DNA of 64,000 nt from Halobacillus naozhouensis (GCF_029714185.1 NZ_CP121671.1:3286001-3350000), one strand, 5' to 3'; positions 1-8,741 are shown, counted from the stretch's first letter. Program-made: numbers and translations. Notes: generated from the letters alone by a model not told the origin.

Positions 1-1260
1 CTTCCGGAGACCTCCGACAGGTTCAAATTCCTTATCCTGCAAAACCCGCAATAACTTGGTCTGCATCATTAGGGGCATCTCGCCAATCTCATCCAGGAAC
101 AATGTCCCGTTTTGAGCTAAGTCAAATTTACCTGGCTTACCACCCTTTCTAGCCCCGGTAAAGGCTCCTTCTTCATATCCGAACAATTCGGATTCAAATA
201 AATGTTCAGGAATACCCCCGCAGTTCACACTAATAAACGGCCCCTCCGAGAAAGGACTTAAGTGATGGATGCCTTTAGCATACATTTCTTTACCCGTGCC
301 GCTTTCACCTGTAATTAAAACGGTGACCGTGGTTTTAGCAACTTTTCTGGCCATACGTTTTGTATTTGAAGTACTTGGACTAACCCCAATGATTTGATCC
401 AGTGTAACTTTGTTATTTTGTTTGCCTCTAGTAGGAAGAGTAGTCTGTTCAGCTGTATGTTGAATCATATTTTCTTGAAATCTCTCATAAATTCGATATA
501 ACTCCGTTACCCCTTCGAAAATGAGCATGCCGATCGCTCCGACCACTCGATCATTTTTCCAGATAGGGATACGATGAACAATCATAGCCTGCCCTTGTAT
601 ATACTGTACAGCCCCTCGTTCAGGTATGCCTGTTTTTACTGTATTATGCAAATTCGTGTTGTCGATGACCTGCTGCACATGCCTGCCAATCGCTCCTTTT
701 TGGTCAATACCCGTAAAACGGCTGTATGCTTCATTAAACTCCCTTATAACGCCACCTCCATCCACCACCACAACACCTTCATAAGCACTCTCCAAAATAA
801 CATTTAAAGTTTCGGCGGAGTGTTCCGATTGATGAATTTCTTTAGCATGCCAGGAAAGCCCTTTCAAAATTTCAGTTCCGGAAACCATTCCGACTAACCT
901 ATTCTGATCATCAACGACAGTGAAATAGTTAAAGGGCAAGGTGTACATATCTAATAGAGAGTCATCTGAACGAACGATAGCAAAATTCTTTTTCGAGATA
1001 GTGGTTATGACAGATTTCTCTCCTTCTCCACGCAATAAACTTGTTAACATCGCCTTTTCCGTAACCACACCAACCGGTTTCATTCCCTCACTCAGAACTG
1101 GGATATAATCTACATCTAAATGATCCAATAGATGTGCTGCTTCCCTTATCGTTTGATCTATTTCAATATAGGAATGGTTCTGCACCATCCATCTTTTAAT
1201 CTTAAACATCTCTTCTTTTTGTACCGTTCTCTCTGAGCTTCGGATGAACTCCTGGGTCAT
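1..1260 (-). CDS. Sigma-54-dependent transcriptional activator, CBS-PAS-AAA+ (partial, C-terminus outside window)
   Basis: The visible 420 residues run in frame from an ATG near position 1260 to the window edge. Residues about 15-130 look like a pair of CBS domains, about 145-245 like a PAS domain, and from about 290 a sigma-54 AAA+ domain: Walker A GESGTGKE near residue 317 and the sigma-54-contacting GAFTGA motif near 363. The rest of the ATPase domain and the expected Fis-type helix-turn-helix lie beyond the edge. Proteins of this kind (BkdR, RocR and AcoR in Bacillus) bind upstream enhancers and open sigma-L promoters of amino acid or acetoin catabolism. CBS domains usually sense adenine nucleotides, so energy sensing is an inference. 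The adjacent liv operon shows no TGGCAC/TTGCA-type -24/-12 promoter, so the target is probably outside the window. Confidence 0.9.
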   Translation of the reverse strand, partial: MTQEFIRSSERTVQKEEMFKIKRWMVQNHSYIEIDQTIREAAHLLDHLDVDYIPVLSEGMKPVGVVTEKAMLTSLLRGEGEKSVITTISKKNFAIVRSDDSLLDMYTLPFNYFTVVDDQNRLVGMVSGTEILKGLSWHAKEIHQSEHSAETLNVILESAYEGVVVVDGGGVIREFNEAYSRFTGIDQKGAIGRHVQQVIDNTNLHNTVKTGIPERGAVQYIQGQAMIVHRIPIWKNDRVVGAIGMLIFEGVTELYRIYERFQENMIQHTAEQTTLPTRGKQNNKVTLDQIIGVSPSTSNTKRMARKVAKTTVTVLITGESGTGKEMYAKGIHHLSPFSEGPFISVNCGGIPEHLFESELFGYEEGAFTGARKGGKPGKFDLAQNGTLFLDEIGEMPLMMQTKLLRVLQDKEFEPVGGLRK

Positions 1261-1460
1261 CTTATTCCCCCCTGAAATATGCTAGAAATCATGACTTTTT
1301 CAAAAGTGATTAAATTATCTGATTAGTATCTATTCTACTTCAAGACATCTATTCGATAAAAATGAAAAACTTACTATTCGACCTTTTAATTTGCAAACCT
1401 ATTAACTAGGGATCATATTCACCGCTGCTAAAGAATAGATTAAACCAGGAGGTGGATAGC

Positions 1461-1640
1461 TTGGATAATGACAAAAAGTTAGCATTAGAGTTGACCAGGA
1501 GCTTTATTCAAAACAGTAACGTACAACCTATCTCTGTAAAGGGCGAGATCGAATATCTATTTGATAATACGATCTACCCTTTCTCTACTATAGTAGATCA
1601 TTTCCTCACGAATATTGAGGACATTAATGAATGGGAATAG
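1461..1640 (+). CDS. Small acidic protein of unknown function (59 aa)
   Basis: A TTG start is chosen because AGGAGGTG lies about 6 bases upstream. A GTG nine bases earlier sits inside that ribosome site and is less likely. The product is acidic, with no signal peptide or membrane segment, and I do not recognise its family. It is monocistronic, between a sigma-54 activator and the end of the liv operon. Its last codons form the left arm of an unusually long perfect inverted repeat. The strong ribosome site supports a real gene, but function is unknown. Confidence 0.55.
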   Translation: MDNDKKLALELTRSFIQNSNVQPISVKGEIEYLFDNTIYPFSTIVDHFLTNIEDINEWE

Positions 1641-1676
1641 CAGAATAAGAGAAATGACTCTTATTCTGCTATTCCC
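1633..1676. repeat. 19-bp perfect inverted repeat (hairpin) at the end of the small gene
   Basis: Two 19-base arms match perfectly around a 6-base loop (AAATGA). The left arm includes the stop codon of the preceding small gene. There is no clear T-run on either side, so it may be a 3'-end stabiliser or a terminator of unusual form. Confidence 0.6.
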
Positions 1677-1684
1677 TCTAGTAC

Positions 1685-1716
1685 AGAAAAACTGGCCCCG
1701 GAGTACCCGGAACCAG
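1685..1716 (-). terminator. Rho-independent terminator of the liv operon
   Basis: On the minus strand a 10-bp GC-rich stem with two G-U pairs and a 5-base loop is followed by a T-rich stretch. It lies just downstream of livF. Confidence 0.75.
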
Positions 1717-1772
1717 CTTTAAATAGTCATCAGTTTAGATTATAGCAATGCCTGTCTATAGGTCTCTATTAG

Positions 1773-2465
1773 CTAAGAACTTAGCGCAAGATGCTTCTGT
1801 TGAACTTCCTCGTCAAACGTATCCGCAGCCCCTTCAAATACGACCCTGCCTTTATTTAAAATATAGACATGATCAGCGATTTTCTTAGCCATCGCCAAAT
1901 TTTGCTCCACGAGCAGCATCGTGATCCCCTCGTCCTTGAGCCGCTTAATAATGTCACTAACTTCCCCGACCATTAGCGGTGACAGCCCTTCCGATGGTTC
2001 ATCAAGCAGGAGTAAACTCGGATTGGTCAAAATCGCTCGGCCGATCGCAAGCATTTGCTGTTCTCCCCCGCTGAGGTTGCCTCCCATCGAATGCTGACGT
2101 TCTTTAATTCGCGGAAACAGATCAAACACTTTTTCCAGTGTCCAGCCGTTTTTTATATTAGTCTGTGTGGTCAACAAGTTTTCTTTTACAGTAAGATTTG
2201 GAAAAATTCTTCTGCCTTGTGGGACTAACCCGACACCAAGTTTTGAAATGTTATAACTTTGTTCTGAAATTAAGTTATGGCCATTTACTTCAACAACCCC
2301 TTCTCTCCTGGCCACCATCCCCATGATCGAATGGATGGTTGTTGTTTTCCCCATGCCATTTCTCCCTAAAATGGCCGCTACTTTTCCTTCTTCAACCTTT
2401 AAAGAAAGGCCATGTAGGATATGGCTTTCCCCATAATAAGCATGAAGGTCTTGAACGTGAAGCAT
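1773..2465 (-). CDS. livF: Branched-chain amino acid ABC transporter ATP-binding protein LivF
   Basis: A cytoplasmic ATPase subunit of a high-affinity branched-chain amino acid importer, 230 residues, the normal length for LivF. Walker A GRNGMGKTT near residue 34, signature LSGGEQQ near 131, Walker B LLLLDEPSEGL and the H-loop region ending LVEQN are all present. It is last in the livKHMGF order. Its ATG overlaps the stop of livG (TGATG), so translation is coupled. A terminator follows. The substrate (Leu/Ile/Val) is inferred from family; related systems also carry urea or amides, but the companion subunits look like amino acid types. Confidence 0.93.
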   Translation of the reverse strand: MLHVQDLHAYYGESHILHGLSLKVEEGKVAAILGRNGMGKTTTIHSIMGMVARREGVVEVNGHNLISEQSYNISKLGVGLVPQGRRIFPNLTVKENLLTTQTNIKNGWTLEKVFDLFPRIKERQHSMGGNLSGGEQQMLAIGRAILTNPSLLLLDEPSEGLSPLMVGEVSDIIKRLKDEGITMLLVEQNLAMAKKIADHVYILNKGRVVFEGAADTFDEEVQQKHLALSS

Positions 2466-3220
2466 CAGACTATCTCCTCACTTCCCATGTAAATTTCGTT
2501 TACCTGTGGATGATCACGTACGATCTCTGGGCTGTCATCAATCAGCACGTGCCCGTCGTGCAGGACAATCATTCGTTCAGCCAGGCCAAATATGATATCT
2601 AAATCGTGTTCGATGATCATTAAGGTTAATTCTTCGGGTAGTTTTGTTAATAAATTGACGATATAGTCCGTTTCCGACTGGGACATACCTGCTGTTGGTT
2701 CATCTAATAGAAGGATGGAAGGGTCTGTGGCGATACCTAGCATGATTTCAATTTGCCTCTGTTCCCCGTAAGAGAGATTTTTCACATTAACATGGCGCCG
2801 CTTATAGAGCCCCCAGGTATCAAGCAGCTCTTCCGCCTCGCTGTAAAGTTTCGCATAATATTTTTCTTTACGGATTCTAAACCACGTATATTTTAATCCG
2901 TGTTTTCGCTGCAGGACTAGTAACAGGTTGTCTAGAATGGATAGCTCATCAAGTAAATTGTTCTTTTGAAATGTCCTCACTATCCCCCGTCGTGCCCGTC
3001 TATAGTTCGGTTCCTTTGTAATATTGCTTCCATTAAAGTAGATGGTGCCTTTTGACGGACTCAAATCTCCAGTCAGCAAGTTGAAGAACGTAGTTTTACC
3101 TGCCCCATTCGGTCCGATAACGCCAATCCGTTCTCCCTGATTGACGTTAAACGACACCTCTTTTAAAATTTCAAGACCGCCGAAGCTCTTATTGACCGCG
3201 TCTACCTTTAGTATGGTCAC
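2465..3220 (-). CDS. livG: Branched-chain amino acid ABC transporter ATP-binding protein LivG
   Basis: The second ATPase of the Liv importer, 251 residues. It has Walker A GPNGAGKTT, the LSYGEQRQIE signature, Walker B LLLDEPTAG and the MIIEHD switch region. It has the extra C-terminal stretch typical of the LivG branch of the family. The start is GTG with GGAGGAATCAG immediately upstream. It pairs with LivF to form the nucleotide-binding heterodimer beneath the LivH/LivM permeases. It sits 14 bases after livM and overlaps livF. Confidence 0.93.
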   Translation of the reverse strand: MTILKVDAVNKSFGGLEILKEVSFNVNQGERIGVIGPNGAGKTTFFNLLTGDLSPSKGTIYFNGSNITKEPNYRRARRGIVRTFQKNNLLDELSILDNLLLVLQRKHGLKYTWFRIRKEKYYAKLYSEAEELLDTWGLYKRRHVNVKNLSYGEQRQIEIMLGIATDPSILLLDEPTAGMSQSETDYIVNLLTKLPEELTLMIIEHDLDIIFGLAERMIVLHDGHVLIDDSPEIVRDHPQVNEIYMGSEEIV

Positions 3221-3234
3221 CTGATTCCTCCTCT

Positions 3235-4215
3235 CTAGGAAGCTCGTTCCTTATTGATTTTGGCTGCCTCTGGGTGGATATGTTGTTTTTGAAAGCGGCT
3301 AACAATATCTTGCCAAATCCCGTAAATGCCAGAAGGGAAAAAGATAACGAACAGAATAAATATGGAACCAAGAATCAACATCCACATATCTGTATAGGTC
3401 GCAATAACAGTCTCAAGGATGACGATCATCGCTGCCCCTAAGACAGGCCCGATCATCGTTCCAGATCCACCGATTAATACCATAATCAGTACCGTTCCTG
3501 ACATCGTCCAGTACACATCGCTTGGAGCGATAAAGCCATTAAAATAGGTATAGAGAGAACCCGACACCCCGCCTAGAGCACCGGAAATCACAAAGGCCGC
3601 ATATTTATAAAGATACGTGTTGTACCCCATCGACTTCAATCTCTTCTCATTTTCTCTAATCCCTACTAATACTTTTCCAAAAGGCGATCCGACAACAATT
3701 CGAAGCCCGGCATAAAGCATCATAAACAGGGCGGCAATAACATAAAACAGCCAGACGATGTTGGGAATCTCCCAGCCGAACAAGACCGGGCTTGGAATTC
3801 CTGATAAACCGTTAGAGCCTCCCGTCCATCCCGTTGATTGATAGACAAACGAATACACCATTTGTGAAAAGGCCAGGGTAAGCATGAGAAAGTAAAAACC
3901 ATTTACCTTCATACAAAACAAGCCGATGATTCCAGCAAGAACAATCGAACAAAGGACCGCCCCAAACAAGGTGATCAGCATATTAGCGGATATATGTTGT
4001 GCTATAATCCCCGCCGAGTAAGCTCCTGTTCCAAAAAAAGCCGCATGTCCTAATGACACCATTCCTGTATATCCAACAAGCACGTTTAAACTTAGGGCAA
4101 AAATTGCTAAAATAAGTATTTCAGTCAGCAAGGTGATATGAAACGAAGATATAAAAAACGGAGCAGCAGCGAACAATAGAAGAACGACCGCACTTTGAAG
4201 ATAGACGTTTTTCAT
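3235..4215 (-). CDS. livM: Branched-chain amino acid ABC transporter permease LivM
   Basis: An inner-membrane permease of 326 residues with about nine hydrophobic segments and the LivM/LivH signature around LNVLVGYTGMVSLGHAAFFG. I place the start at MKNVY because GGTGGAAGG precedes it and the ATG overlaps the livH stop as ATGA. An in-frame start 14 residues upstream would lie inside livH and lacks a site. It forms the translocation path together with LivH. The C-terminal tail is charged and cytoplasmic. Confidence 0.92.
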   Translation of the reverse strand: MKNVYLQSAVVLLLFAAAPFFISSFHITLLTEILILAIFALSLNVLVGYTGMVSLGHAAFFGTGAYSAGIIAQHISANMLITLFGAVLCSIVLAGIIGLFCMKVNGFYFLMLTLAFSQMVYSFVYQSTGWTGGSNGLSGIPSPVLFGWEIPNIVWLFYVIAALFMMLYAGLRIVVGSPFGKVLVGIRENEKRLKSMGYNTYLYKYAAFVISGALGGVSGSLYTYFNGFIAPSDVYWTMSGTVLIMVLIGGSGTMIGPVLGAAMIVILETVIATYTDMWMLILGSIFILFVIFFPSGIYGIWQDIVSRFQKQHIHPEAAKINKERAS

Positions 4216-5078
4216 CCTTCCACCACCTGCTTTCCTAACAAGCCATTCGGACGCCACACTAGGATCATGGCCATAAGTCCAAAGATGAGAAACATGCTTA
4301 ACTCAGGAAATAGATAACGACCAAAAGTTTCCAACAGGCCAACAAGCACACTGGCCGTGAAGGTCCCTGCGATCGATCCTAGTCCGCCAATCACCAGCAC
4401 GATCAGAGCGAGAATCAGTGTCTGAAACTCCATATCCGGATAGAGCCCTAATATAGGAGAAGCGACGACTCCACCGAAACCAGCCAAAATACCTCCAAGC
4501 ACAAAAATGGCCGTAAATACAAAATTAATATTAATTCCGAGAGCCCCTATCATTTCACGGTCACTTAACCCAGCCCTGATAATGGCTCCCCATCTTGTTT
4601 TGTTCTGGAGCCACCAGAGCCCAGCGGCAACTACCACGCCCACACCGATGATCACCAGTCGATAAAGGGGAAATGTCTGGCCGGCGAGTGAAACAGATCC
4701 AGACAATAGATCTGGAACACGTATAGAAAGCACATTCGACCCCCAAATCAATTTTGTCAGATCGTGAAAAACGTAGGCTAATCCAAACGTTAATAACACT
4801 TGAGATAAGTGTCCTAGTCGATACGTCACTCGCAACAGTGTGCGCTCAATAATAAGCGCGATCACTGCAACGACAAGAGGGGCCACAACAAGAGCTGTCC
4901 AGAAACTTTGGGTAAAAGTTGTGGTTATCGAATAAGCGACATAGGATCCTATCATATATAAAGAACCGTGCGCCAAATTGAGAACCCCTAATATACCAAA
5001 GACAAGGGCAAGTCCACATGTAAGGACAAACAGTAACATCCCATAGGACAATCCATTGATGAATTGAGCAATGATCAC
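4212..5078 (-). CDS. livH: Branched-chain amino acid ABC transporter permease LivH
   Basis: A polytopic permease with the family motif FGILGVLNLAHGSLYMIG near the N-terminus and GGLGSIAG before the last helices. Start: a GTG giving MIIAQFINGL is preferred, because GGAGGTGG lies 11 bases upstream and the N-terminus then matches LivH proteins. Another GTG seven codons upstream, at 5099, is possible. With the shorter form it has 288 residues. Its stop overlaps the livM start by four bases, indicating coupled translation. Confidence 0.9.
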   Translation of the reverse strand: MIIAQFINGLSYGMLLFVLTCGLALVFGILGVLNLAHGSLYMIGSYVAYSITTTFTQSFWTALVVAPLVVAVIALIIERTLLRVTYRLGHLSQVLLTFGLAYVFHDLTKLIWGSNVLSIRVPDLLSGSVSLAGQTFPLYRLVIIGVGVVVAAGLWWLQNKTRWGAIIRAGLSDREMIGALGININFVFTAIFVLGGILAGFGGVVASPILGLYPDMEFQTLILALIVLVIGGLGSIAGTFTASVLVGLLETFGRYLFPELSMFLIFGLMAMILVWRPNGLLGKQVVEG

Positions 5079-5111
5079 CTCGATCTCGTCCACCTCCACG
5101 TTACTTTGTTG

Positions 5112-6329
5112 TTATTTTCCAGGGTCTTGTACATTCTCAATCTTCTCAACCACTTTATTTTCCGTGCGTCCCTCTTCCATAACCGTCTCAAGGACATACA
5201 TGTTCTGAATGACATGATGTGTTTCCTGGTCAAAAGCAAAAGGTCCGCGGGGGCTGTCAAATTCAACAGCAGACATAGCCTCAATGACTTTATCCGGGTC
5301 TGAAACATCACCATCTAAGGATTCAATTGTTTCTACCAGAATACGGGCAGCATCATAGCCTTCTAAAGATTCAACGGTCGGGCGACGATCGTAAGCTGCT
5401 TCATAAGCTTCAACAAATTTCTGGTTTTGCTCATTTTCTAAATTGTAATCCCAGAAACTTGCAGCATAGATGCCCTCAGCCGCACTTCCAATGGATTCTC
5501 TTAAGTCTTCAGATACTAGCCAGCCAGAACCAAGCAAATCAATTTCCTCTTTCAACCCATATTCCTCGAACTGCTGAACAAAACGAACAGCATCGCTTCC
5601 AGCGAAGAAGGCATACACTCCATCAGCTTCCGAATCACTTATCGTTGTCAAATAGGAAGCATAATCATTATTTCCAAGCGGTGGATAAACTTCCCCGACA
5701 ATTTCCCCGCCTGCCGCTTCATAAGCTTCCATAAAGGCTGAGGATACTTCTTTTCCAAAAGCGTAATCTGCAGCGGCCACATAAATTTGATCTCCTACAT
5801 TATCGTAAGCCCACTGACCCATAGAGTTACCAATTTGCCAGGAGGAGAATGAAGACCTCCATATATAGTCGCTTCTTTCACCTCTCGTCAGATCATTTCC
5901 GCCGGCATGTGAAGCCAGGTATGGCAGTTGATTAGAATCCACTTCATCACGAATCGCATAAGCCACCGCTGTACTCACAGCACCCGTTAAAATATCGACG
6001 TTATCCTGATCCATTAACTTCCTCGTGCGTCGCAATGCTTCCTGAGGATCAGCTGCCGTATCCTCTTCGATCAATTCAATCTTTTCTCCAGCCGCTTCCC
6101 AGCCGACACTTTCAAAATACAACTTCATCCCAGCAGATAAGTCTTTTCCAAGGGAAGCATAGACTCCTGAAAAAGGTAAGATGGCCCCAATTTTGATCGT
6201 GTCATCTGAGTCACTGGATGCCTCTCCATCAGCAGAATCTCCAGACTGGTTCATCGCACTATTTCCGCAAGCGGACAACAACATCAGTAAGGCTGCCCTA
6301 CAAAGTAATTGACATACCGATTTCCTCAT
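5112..6329 (-). CDS. livK: Branched-chain amino acid ABC transporter substrate-binding lipoprotein LivK
   Basis: The first gene of the operon: a type I periplasmic-binding-fold protein of about 405 residues that captures the amino acid outside the membrane. The N-terminus is a lipoprotein signal ending in the lipobox LLSAC, so it is anchored by lipid on the cell surface. The conserved start of the domain, IKIGAILPFSGVYASLG, is clear. The start is the ATG preceded by AAGGGGGAG, rather than one six codons upstream. The mature protein is rich in Asp and Glu, as expected for surface proteins of salt-tolerant Bacillaceae. A cre-like site and a promoter with a CodY-like box lie upstream. Confidence 0.92.
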   Translation of the reverse strand: MRKSVCQLLCRAALLMLLSACGNSAMNQSGDSADGEASSDSDDTIKIGAILPFSGVYASLGKDLSAGMKLYFESVGWEAAGEKIELIEEDTAADPQEALRRTRKLMDQDNVDILTGAVSTAVAYAIRDEVDSNQLPYLASHAGGNDLTRGERSDYIWRSSFSSWQIGNSMGQWAYDNVGDQIYVAAADYAFGKEVSSAFMEAYEAAGGEIVGEVYPPLGNNDYASYLTTISDSEADGVYAFFAGSDAVRFVQQFEEYGLKEEIDLLGSGWLVSEDLRESIGSAAEGIYAASFWDYNLENEQNQKFVEAYEAAYDRRPTVESLEGYDAARILVETIESLDGDVSDPDKVIEAMSAVEFDSPRGPFAFDQETHHVIQNMYVLETVMEEGRTENKVVEKIENVQDPGK

Positions 6330-6368
6330 GTTTCTCCCCCTTATCATTTTTCAGACTGAAAAAGAACC

Positions 6369-6383
6369 AGAAAACGCTTTCAA
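6369..6383 (-). promoter_or_regulatory. cre site (CcpA) upstream of livK
   Basis: On the minus strand TTGAAAGCGTTTTCT matches the catabolite-responsive element consensus WTGNAANCGNWNNCW at every position. It lies between the promoter and livK, the usual place for CcpA roadblock repression. Confidence 0.65.
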
Positions 6384-6420
6384 AATAGTCGTAATTTCCT
6401 CCTCCCCAAATGTTACTTAT

Positions 6421-6449
6421 ATCGTATAGTAATCTACAGAAAATTACAA
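6421..6449 (-). promoter_or_regulatory. Sigma-A promoter of livKHMGF
   Basis: The minus strand reads TTGTAA, a 17-base spacer, then TACGAT, about 90 bases upstream of livK. Confidence 0.65.
6431..6445 (-). promoter_or_regulatory. CodY box overlapping the liv promoter
   Basis: AATTTTCTGTAGATT on the minus strand matches 13 of 15 positions of the CodY consensus AATTTTCWGAAAATT and lies in the promoter spacer. CodY with isoleucine and GTP typically represses branched-chain amino acid uptake, so the placement makes sense. Confidence 0.6.
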
Positions 6450-6661
6450 CATTATTTTTTCTTTCGTTAAAAAAACATTATAAATTAAAAAGCTAAAAAC
6501 CTTATAAACTGATGTTAATTTAATTTTATATTGTTTTTACAGCATGTTAATTTATACTTTCGTTAAAGTAACGTAATTAAAAGAGAAGAAAAAATCCAAA
6601 AAGTTGATCGCCCTCATTTGACGATAAGCATTTGTTTCATGTAACCTAAGTATATAATTTA

Positions 6662-6681
6662 GTTACCACCTTGGTGGTAAC
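6662..6681. promoter_or_regulatory. Palindromic operator candidate for rbsK-nucleoside hydrolase
   Basis: GTTACCACC and its exact reverse complement GGTGGTAAC are separated by two bases. The site begins four bases after a TATAAT -10 box, where a bound repressor would block initiation. No dedicated repressor gene is adjacent. Confidence 0.5.
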
Positions 6682-6817
6682 CTTAAAATAATACAATTAC
6701 CTTAAAAAAGTGGTATGCTTCATTTAAACTGAGAGTAACCAATCATCATGCCTACAGGTAATAGACTACTTAGCAGAAGAGGCTATTGAAAAAATGTTTA
6801 TTGAGGGAGGAACACTC

Positions 6818-7741
6818 ATGAAAGAACCAACTGTTGTCGTTGTCGGAAGCTTAAATATGGACATTGTCATTGAGGCTGACCGTGCCCCATTAGAAGGCGA
6901 AACAATCATGGGAAACCAGTCAAACTTCATCCCTGGTGGAAAAGGAGCGAACCAGGCTGTAGCCTTATCCAGGCTTGGTGCAGAAACGACAATGCTTGGC
7001 ACGATCGGAAACGACCCTTTTGGTACGAGTTTGCTGCAATCCTTAGAAAAGAACGGGGTCGACACGGGGAAAATAAAGAAAGTGGATGATGCACCAACAG
7101 GCATTGCCTCCATTTTATTAGCTGAAGGAGACAATCGTATTGTTGTTGTGCCCGGCGCCAACAATGCTTGTCTCAGTGAAGATATTGATGAACAGGTCCT
7201 AAAGCAGGCTGATCTCGTCCTTCTTCAACTGGAGATTCCTTTGCCCACTGTCATTGCAGCAGCACGATTAGCAAAAAAGCATGGGAAGATGGTTGTGTTA
7301 AACCCTGCTCCTGCTCAGAGCTTACCCCAGGAATTATTGCAGAACGTAGATTACATTACCCCAAATCAATCGGAGCTTGGAGTCTTATCAGATATGGTTC
7401 CGGATGCTTTTGACTTATCGAAGGCCATGAGGAACTTACAGAAACTTGGCGTGAAACACGTGATTACGACGTTAGGGGAAAAAGGGTCTGCCTATATGAG
7501 TGACGATTCAAATATCCAAACGATCGCTGGATATGAGGTACCGGTGGTGGACACGACAGGGGCTGGGGACGCTTTTAATGCCGGTCTTAGCTACGCTCTT
7601 GGAATGAACATGTCGCTTGATGATGCCGTTCGTTACGCCAGTAAGGTCTCTGCCCTGGCCGTCACCAAGTTTGGAGCTCAAGGTGGAATGCCTGATAAGC
7701 AGGAAATACTAGCATTTAAGAACCCCTCTTCGGAGTCTTAA
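6818..7741 (+). CDS. rbsK: Ribokinase (PfkB family)
   Basis: Phosphorylates D-ribose to ribose-5-phosphate with ATP in the cytoplasm. The 307-residue protein shows the substrate motif NFIPGGKGANQAV near residue 40 and the C-terminal PfkB signature DTTGAGDAFNAG, whose Asp is the catalytic base. The start is the ATG after GGGAGG; an ATG eight codons earlier has no ribosome site. It is followed 53 bases later by a nucleoside hydrolase, which would release ribose from nucleosides, so the pair forms a nucleoside salvage route. No rbsDACB transport genes are adjacent, which supports intracellular ribose as the substrate. Confidence 0.9.
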   Translation: MKEPTVVVVGSLNMDIVIEADRAPLEGETIMGNQSNFIPGGKGANQAVALSRLGAETTMLGTIGNDPFGTSLLQSLEKNGVDTGKIKKVDDAPTGIASILLAEGDNRIVVVPGANNACLSEDIDEQVLKQADLVLLQLEIPLPTVIAAARLAKKHGKMVVLNPAPAQSLPQELLQNVDYITPNQSELGVLSDMVPDAFDLSKAMRNLQKLGVKHVITTLGEKGSAYMSDDSNIQTIAGYEVPVVDTTGAGDAFNAGLSYALGMNMSLDDAVRYASKVSALAVTKFGAQGGMPDKQEILAFKNPSSES

Positions 7742-7794
7742 CATCAACACGAAAAAATCGTAATGGAATTTTTACATAAGGGAAAGCTGGCAAC

Positions 7795-8718
7795 ATGGAA
7801 CACATTATATTAGATGTCGATACGGGGATTGATGATGCGTTGGCGATTGCGTACGCGGTCCACTCCCCCGAATTGAATGTGTTAGGAATCACGACTGGTT
7901 TTGGAAATGTTTCACAAAAAGAGGCTACCCGCAACACACTGCAAGTCCTTGACGTGCTGGATGCCGATCAAAACATCCCTGTCATTCCGGGGGCAACTAC
8001 ACCAATATCGGGCCGGCATATCAAAGAAAAGTCAACCCGCATCCATGGAGAGGATGGTCTTGGAAATAGCGGCCTTCCCTTCTCCAAACGCACACCCCAT
8101 CCCTATGAAGCGGCTGACTTCATCATTGAAAAAATGGAGGAATATCCGGGCCAGATTACAGTAATAGCTGTCGGCCCTCAGACGAATATGGCATTGGCTA
8201 TTCAGAAAAAACCGGAGATTGTACATCTGGCGAAGCGCGTCGTGATCATGGGAGGGGCCGTCACTGTACCCGGGAATGTGACCCCGTATGCTGAAGCAAA
8301 TATTTACGCAGATCCGGATGCCGCTTCTATTGTCTTCGAGTCATGCATGCCTGTAACACTCGTAGGGCTCGACGTCACGATGCAAACCTTATTACGTGTT
8401 GAGGACGTTCAAAAATGGACGGCAGTCAACTCCGATTACAGTGACTTTTTACAAACAATTTGTCATTACTATATCAACGCGTATCACCAGTTCGACCCTG
8501 CGTTAGGCGGTTGTGCCCTGCATGATCCTCTCGCCGTGGGAGTCGTGATTGACCCCTCTTTTGTAAAAATGACTCCGATGCATGTAGGAGTGAATATAGA
8601 ACGAGGAGATTCATTAGGAAATACGCATGAGGTCTCCAAGAATAATAAAAATGTCGAAGTTTGCCTCGACATTGATGTGGACCGTTTCGTTTCGCATTTT
8701 TTAAACCGAATAGTATAA
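7795..8718 (+). CDS. Nucleoside hydrolase (inosine-uridine preferring type)
   Basis: A cytoplasmic N-ribosidase, 307 residues, that hydrolyses nucleosides to base plus ribose. The calcium-binding motif DVDTGIDDALA at residues 7-17 is the family hallmark. The matching distal Asp and neighbouring residues are in the CALHDPLAVGV segment near residue 240. It follows ribokinase in the same direction and ends at a terminator, so the two form a short operon. Exact base preference cannot be read from the sequence; pyrimidine-specific RihA/B and broader types look alike. Confidence 0.88.
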   Translation: MEHIILDVDTGIDDALAIAYAVHSPELNVLGITTGFGNVSQKEATRNTLQVLDVLDADQNIPVIPGATTPISGRHIKEKSTRIHGEDGLGNSGLPFSKRTPHPYEAADFIIEKMEEYPGQITVIAVGPQTNMALAIQKKPEIVHLAKRVVIMGGAVTVPGNVTPYAEANIYADPDAASIVFESCMPVTLVGLDVTMQTLLRVEDVQKWTAVNSDYSDFLQTICHYYINAYHQFDPALGGCALHDPLAVGVVIDPSFVKMTPMHVGVNIERGDSLGNTHEVSKNNKNVEVCLDIDVDRFVSHFLNRIV

Positions 8719-8741
8719 AGCCCGTTAAATGGACGGGCTTT
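8717..8741 (+). terminator. Terminator after nucleoside hydrolase
   Basis: A 9-bp stem (AAAGCCCGT/ACGGGCTTT) with a 7-base loop overlaps the stop codon region and is followed by TTTT. Confidence 0.7.

Larger units (their letters stand above)
6330..6817. other. Intergenic region between divergent livK and rbsK
   Basis: About 490 bases without a supported gene. The left part holds the liv cre site, promoter and CodY box. The middle is very AT-rich. The right part holds a candidate rbsK promoter with a TATAAT box at 6653-6658 and a palindromic operator just after it. Confidence 0.7.

Noticed and set aside
6350..6660. Sigma-54 promoter for livK
   Set aside because: No TGGCAC-N5-TTGCA-like pair was found on the minus strand; a good sigma-A promoter is present.
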